Origin: Aporrectodea caliginosa | Taxonomy: Eukaryota > Annelida > Clitellata > Crassiclitellata > Lumbricidae | Length of the DNA stretch: 64,000 nucleotides | Assembly: GCA_020284085.1 (NCBI GenBank) | Contig: JACEVL010000940.1 | Location: 502,001-566,000, forward strand | Direction: 5' to 3' | Shown here: one piece after another, positions 61,101 to 64,000 of the stretch | How positions within the stretch are numbered: the stretch's first letter is position 1 | Layout of the letters: each line of letters begins with the position of its first letter | Made by a program: the position numbers and the translations under genes | Notes under the pieces: generated by a model | Told to the model about the DNA's origin: nothing | The model's database searches: none | What the model saw: the letters and a program-made list of their open reading frames with translations, nothing else

Positions 61101-62420
61101 TAGGGAATGCAAACCCGGGTTACCCGAACCCGGGTAACCCGGGTTACCCGGCTTTTTTCCGAAACCCGAAACCCGGGTTCGACGGGTTTGAAAATCGTAA
61201 CTTTCACCGTCCGTTACGGTGTTAAACTCACAAATGCAGAGTAATGGAAATATAACGATAATAGTGGTTGATAATGGGTTACGTAATACAACTTCCAACT
61301 ACTTATTTATCGGCTCATTCCATATCTTTATTGGTGACTTCGTATGAGTGTGGCCTCCCATTTCACACAACCAGTGACTACTAATGTTGAGTGTTTTGAC
61401 ACGTCGGCGTCGTAGCTTCGAATTCGTAAATAATATCAGTAAACTGTTTTTATTTTAATTTAGTGATTTCAGACACAAATCCAAACAATGTCTGAATCAG
61501 CAAATGTAAAGGGTGGTGTTTGGGATCATTTCATTCACGATTCTGAGGGCCAGACAGCTCAATGTCAGTTATGTAACTCGCAGCAACAATTGCCAGCGGT
61601 GCAACAAGAAATATGCATAGGCTATTCATCTCGGGTCCAAGCATAAGATAAACCTGCTGAAACACAAGGACGTTGGTGACCCTTGTCGTTCTGACGAAGC
61701 CAATGACGGTAGGCCTCTTAGTCCAAGCACAATCACAGGCAGCGATATGTCTCCAAAGCAGCATCTACTTTAGTAAGTTCTGGCTCTGCCAAATAGGGTT
61801 GCAGAGTAACGATGACTAAATTATCTTCTGAAAGCAAATGGGCAGGCACTGGAATGGCCTAAAGCTGATATGTAGATGATTAAGCTGTCATTTGACAATT
61901 ATTTGTATAGGCCTATGCAATGTTTCTTTCAGACAGAACGCTCCGGAACGGCATTCCGGGAATTTTTTCAAGCTGCTCAAAATTATTTTATTTACTTACA
62001 TTTTTAATAAAAAATTATTTAGTTAATTTAATTTAATTTCAGCGTTTTCAGTGTTTATTGGTATTCAAGATGCTATAAAATTAGAGGCTCAGGTTTAGGC
62101 CTTCGGAACCCTTGCAATGTCTTCCATAACTGTTCTGGAATTGTTCAGTTCCGGAACATTTTTATTGAAAAACACTGCTTATATAAAAAAAATATCGCGA
62201 TTATCCTAAAGTTTTCTTTTTATGCAAAATTCTTGACTGTTGGAGAACGTTGGACTTGTGGCTGCATACGACGACGTAGTTCTTACACAAGAAATAGTGC
62301 AGTAATAATATTTATCATGTAAAATTTGTTAACCCGTCCAAACCCGGGTTACCCGGGTTTTCACGGCGGTCAAACCCGAAACCCGGGTTTCGAAAAAAGA
62401 CCTAGGGTTTGCATTCCCTA
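61101..62420 (+). mobile_element. hAT element, 1,320 bp, with BED-finger relic
   Basis: TAGGGAATGCAAACCCGGG and the complement TAGGGAATGCAAACCCTAGG are the inverted ends. Flanking octamers CAGAAGAG and CAGAGGAG match at 7 of 8. AACCCGGGTTACCC repeats fill both subterminal regions. A truncated inverted copy occurs at 29097-29732. Confidence 0.88.
61488..61646 (+). pseudogene. hAT transposase N-terminal BED zinc finger, broken
   Basis: [20 protein letters not shown] then [12 protein letters not shown] shows the W..F......A.C..C pattern of a BED finger. A frameshift follows, after which [15 protein letters not shown] gives the NL..H...H half in another frame. The rest of the transposase is missing. 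Confidence 0.75.
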
Positions 62421-63017
62421 CAGAGGAGCAATAGTTGAGGTGACTCAGCAAGAACGCGTGCACAAGAGACCGCTGCTTTAAAGCTGAGGGAGTGAACAAT
62501 GACCACGAGCTGCGACTCACCTGGTCAGATGCTAGAGTGAGCTTGGAATTCAGGAGGACCCCATGTTGCCTACCTCAGAAGAAACTGCAATGGACCAGAT
62601 TTCGGCTGAAAGGGCACTCAGGTCCAGCTTGGTCAACTGTTGCCTGTTGCCCAACCAAATGAATTTTGTCTTCAGAGCATTGAGGCAAAGACGGCTTGAG
62701 GACATCCAACTGGCAAGAGCCCCCGTTGCCCAATGCATGGTGTGGGCGGCCCCGCTCGTGACGAGCAGTGCACGACTGCGTGTCATCCACGTACAGCTGG
62801 TTTAGTACCCTGCAGCATGATAAGAGAGTACCAATGTCAGAGGTGTAGAGTAAGTATAGTAGGACAGGCACATTCCCAGTAAGTTCAAGAGTGTTGCTGT
62901 ATGCCCTTCCCCACCCTGGTAGAACTCTGGCTGCAAGGAGGTTGTACAGCCAACTTGAAAGATGTTGATGGTGCCCCATTACCTTCTTATCTCCTCAAGT
63001 TTAGGCAGAGTTGTATT

Positions 63018-63088
63018 GTCTCGAGACACTGTCTCGGTCTCGAGACGTCTCGAGACGTCTCGAGACAGGTTTTTGATGTCTCGGTATA
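63018..63088. repeat. tandem 10-bp palindromes GTCTCGAGAC
   Basis: Four GTCTCGAGAC palindromes plus GTCTCGGTCTCG variants in 70 bp, directly beside the 5' break of the LINE. The motif is the same as at the left tip of the element at 30647. Confidence 0.85.
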
Positions 63089-63106
63089 CGTACTTCCTTT
63101 GTGGGG

Positions 63107-63285
63107 TATACTTCATAGTTCCGAAAATCACAGTTTCGAAAATCAAAGCTCCGAAAATCAAAGCTCCGAAAATCACATTTCCGAAATTCAAAAGATTATA
63201 TACTTCATAGTTCCGAAAATCACTTGTTTCGAAAATGAAAGCTCCGAAAATCACATTTCCGAAAGTCACAAGATTAGAAAAATGC
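63107..63285. repeat. CCGAAAATCAnAG minisatellite with 92-bp higher-order period
   Basis: Units of about 15 bp (TTCCGAAAATCACAG, CTCCGAAAATCAAAG) recur about ten times. The phrase ATACTTCATAGTTCCGAAAA occurs twice, 92 bp apart. Confidence 0.88.
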
Positions 63286-63521
63286 AAAGCTCAAAAATGT
63301 AAAAGCTCATTTAAACTTTAAATTTTATGATTATAAAAAAATATAAACTGACGGACACAATAAAACTTTGGATACAATAGTGTAATATTAAGAATAATGT
63401 TATATAAGTTCTCTGGAATATAATATTAATATTATTATATTGGCTCTTACAATATTCAACAAGAATGTCAGAAGAACACAAGACTGTCACTATTGTTATA
63501 CATAAATCCTAAATGTGCCCG
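63286..63521. other. AT-rich spacer downstream of the RING gene
   Basis: Presumed 3' untranslated or intergenic DNA of the minus-strand RING gene. I see no clear AATAAA on that strand. Confidence 0.4.
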
Positions 63522-64000
63522 TTATGCAGCAAAATGTAGTTTGACAAGGTCTCCGATGATTGAACGACACACAGGGCAACGTAGCCCTCCAGGTGGAGCA
63601 GCTACTCCTGGCTCACCCATCACACGGCGCAAGCAATTTATGCAACCACAATGCCCACACGGAATTATCACTGTATCGGCTGCATTCACTAAACACACAG
63701 GACACAGGGGACCCATCGGCGCGCCTGTTGTAGCCGGAGAAGCAGGGGACGTCGCAGGTGAAACCGGAGAAGCACTGGCGGTAGTACAAGCAGAAGCTTC
63801 CACTGATGCAGCAATAGCGGCAGTAGACGCGGCATTTGCCCGGCGAACTGGGAGATCTCGAAGACGAGAACGTGTAGCCGGTGAAGATACACTCGCTGAA
63901 ATTGGTGAACGAAGTCGTCGTCTACCCCTATGCGGCAATGGCGGAACCATTGCCGCATCAGAAGCCGTAGCAGCTACAACAAGAACTTGCCCACTCGTCG
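63522..64000 (-). CDS. RING-finger (C3HC4) protein, C-terminal part, open at window edge
   Basis: The reading frame runs from the window edge to a stop at 63522. A Met at 63950 starts 142 codons, but the frame is open upstream for 16 more codons to base 64000, so the true start lies outside. Counting from that Met, residues 1-80 are Arg/Pro/Ser/Ala-rich and low in complexity. The RING spans residues 83-128: Cys83, Cys86, Cys98, His100, Cys103, Cys106, Cys125, Cys128, with spacing C-x2-C-x11-C-x-H-x2-C-x2-C-x18-C-x2-C. It ends IIGDLVKLHFAA. The layout resembles C-terminal RINGs of IAP/MIB-type E3 ligases, but no partner domain is visible. GC content is clearly higher than in the flanks. It could be a single-exon host gene or cargo of a mobile element. 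Confidence 0.75.
   Translation of the reverse strand, partial: TSGQVLVVAATASDAAMVPPLPHRGRRRLRSPISASVSSPATRSRLRDLPVRRANAASTAAIAASVEASACTTASASPVSPATSPASPATTGAPMGPLCPVCLVNAADTVIIPCGHCGCINCLRRVMGEPGVAAPPGGLRCPVCRSIIGDLVKLHFAA

Larger units (their letters stand above)
60655..62998 (-). mobile_element. L2-like LINE with RT, split by a hAT element
   Basis: The minus strand from 62980 reads GNVPVLLYLLYTSDIGTLLS, LNQLYVDDTQSCT (RT motif C), LDVLKPSLPQCSEDKIHLVG. After the insertion at 61101-62420 it continues to the ORF end and a 3' end (GGGGCGCTATATAAATTCTG) with an (ATTG)n tail at about 60657. It lies in the S6K 3' region. Confidence 0.85.

Overview
This is animal nuclear DNA: long introns with GT-AG boundaries, tRNA-derived SINEs, L2/CR1-like and RTE-like non-LTR retrotransposon relics, and very many short DNA transposons (mostly hAT, with some piggyBac-like and mariner-like). 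The spliced proteins resemble vertebrate dystrophin and p70 S6 kinase closely but not identically, which suggests an invertebrate metazoan. A marine deuterostome or similar slowly evolving lineage is a guess; the sequence does not name the species.

The first 40 kb is the middle of a dystrophin gene on the + strand. Seventeen exons (1333-40108) join in frame through matching intron phases into about 1,043 codons of spectrin-repeat rod, matching vertebrate dystrophin from about repeat 13 to repeat 21/22. They include the spacer between repeats 15 and 16 and the hinge 3 region. The actin-binding start lies left of the window. The conserved 3' part (last repeats, WW, EF-hand, ZZ) is not found to the right.

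From 40.1 to 52.1 kb I find no host exon. This stretch holds two mariner-like elements, a hAT element, a 1.3-kb foldback element full of AGGTCA half-sites, LINE relics in both orientations and a nested cluster of TIR elements. From 52086 to 57265 four + strand exons encode the C-terminal half of an S6 kinase catalytic domain, from the APE motif onward. Its upstream exons are also absent. The window therefore joins a dystrophin gene lacking its 3' end to an S6 kinase gene lacking its 5' end, which means either a real rearrangement or an assembly misjoin.

From 57.6 to 63.0 kb there are stacked insertions: a hAT element holding a LINE, which holds a piggyBac-like element, which holds a 119-bp hAT MITE; then a second LINE split by a hAT element carrying a BED-finger relic. 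The last 480 bp encode, on the minus strand, the C-terminus of a RING-finger protein whose reading frame runs off the window edge.

Most TE boundaries below rest on terminal inverted repeats plus matching target-site duplications read directly from the sequence. Names of TE superfamilies are inferred from TIR, TSD and residual protein motifs.
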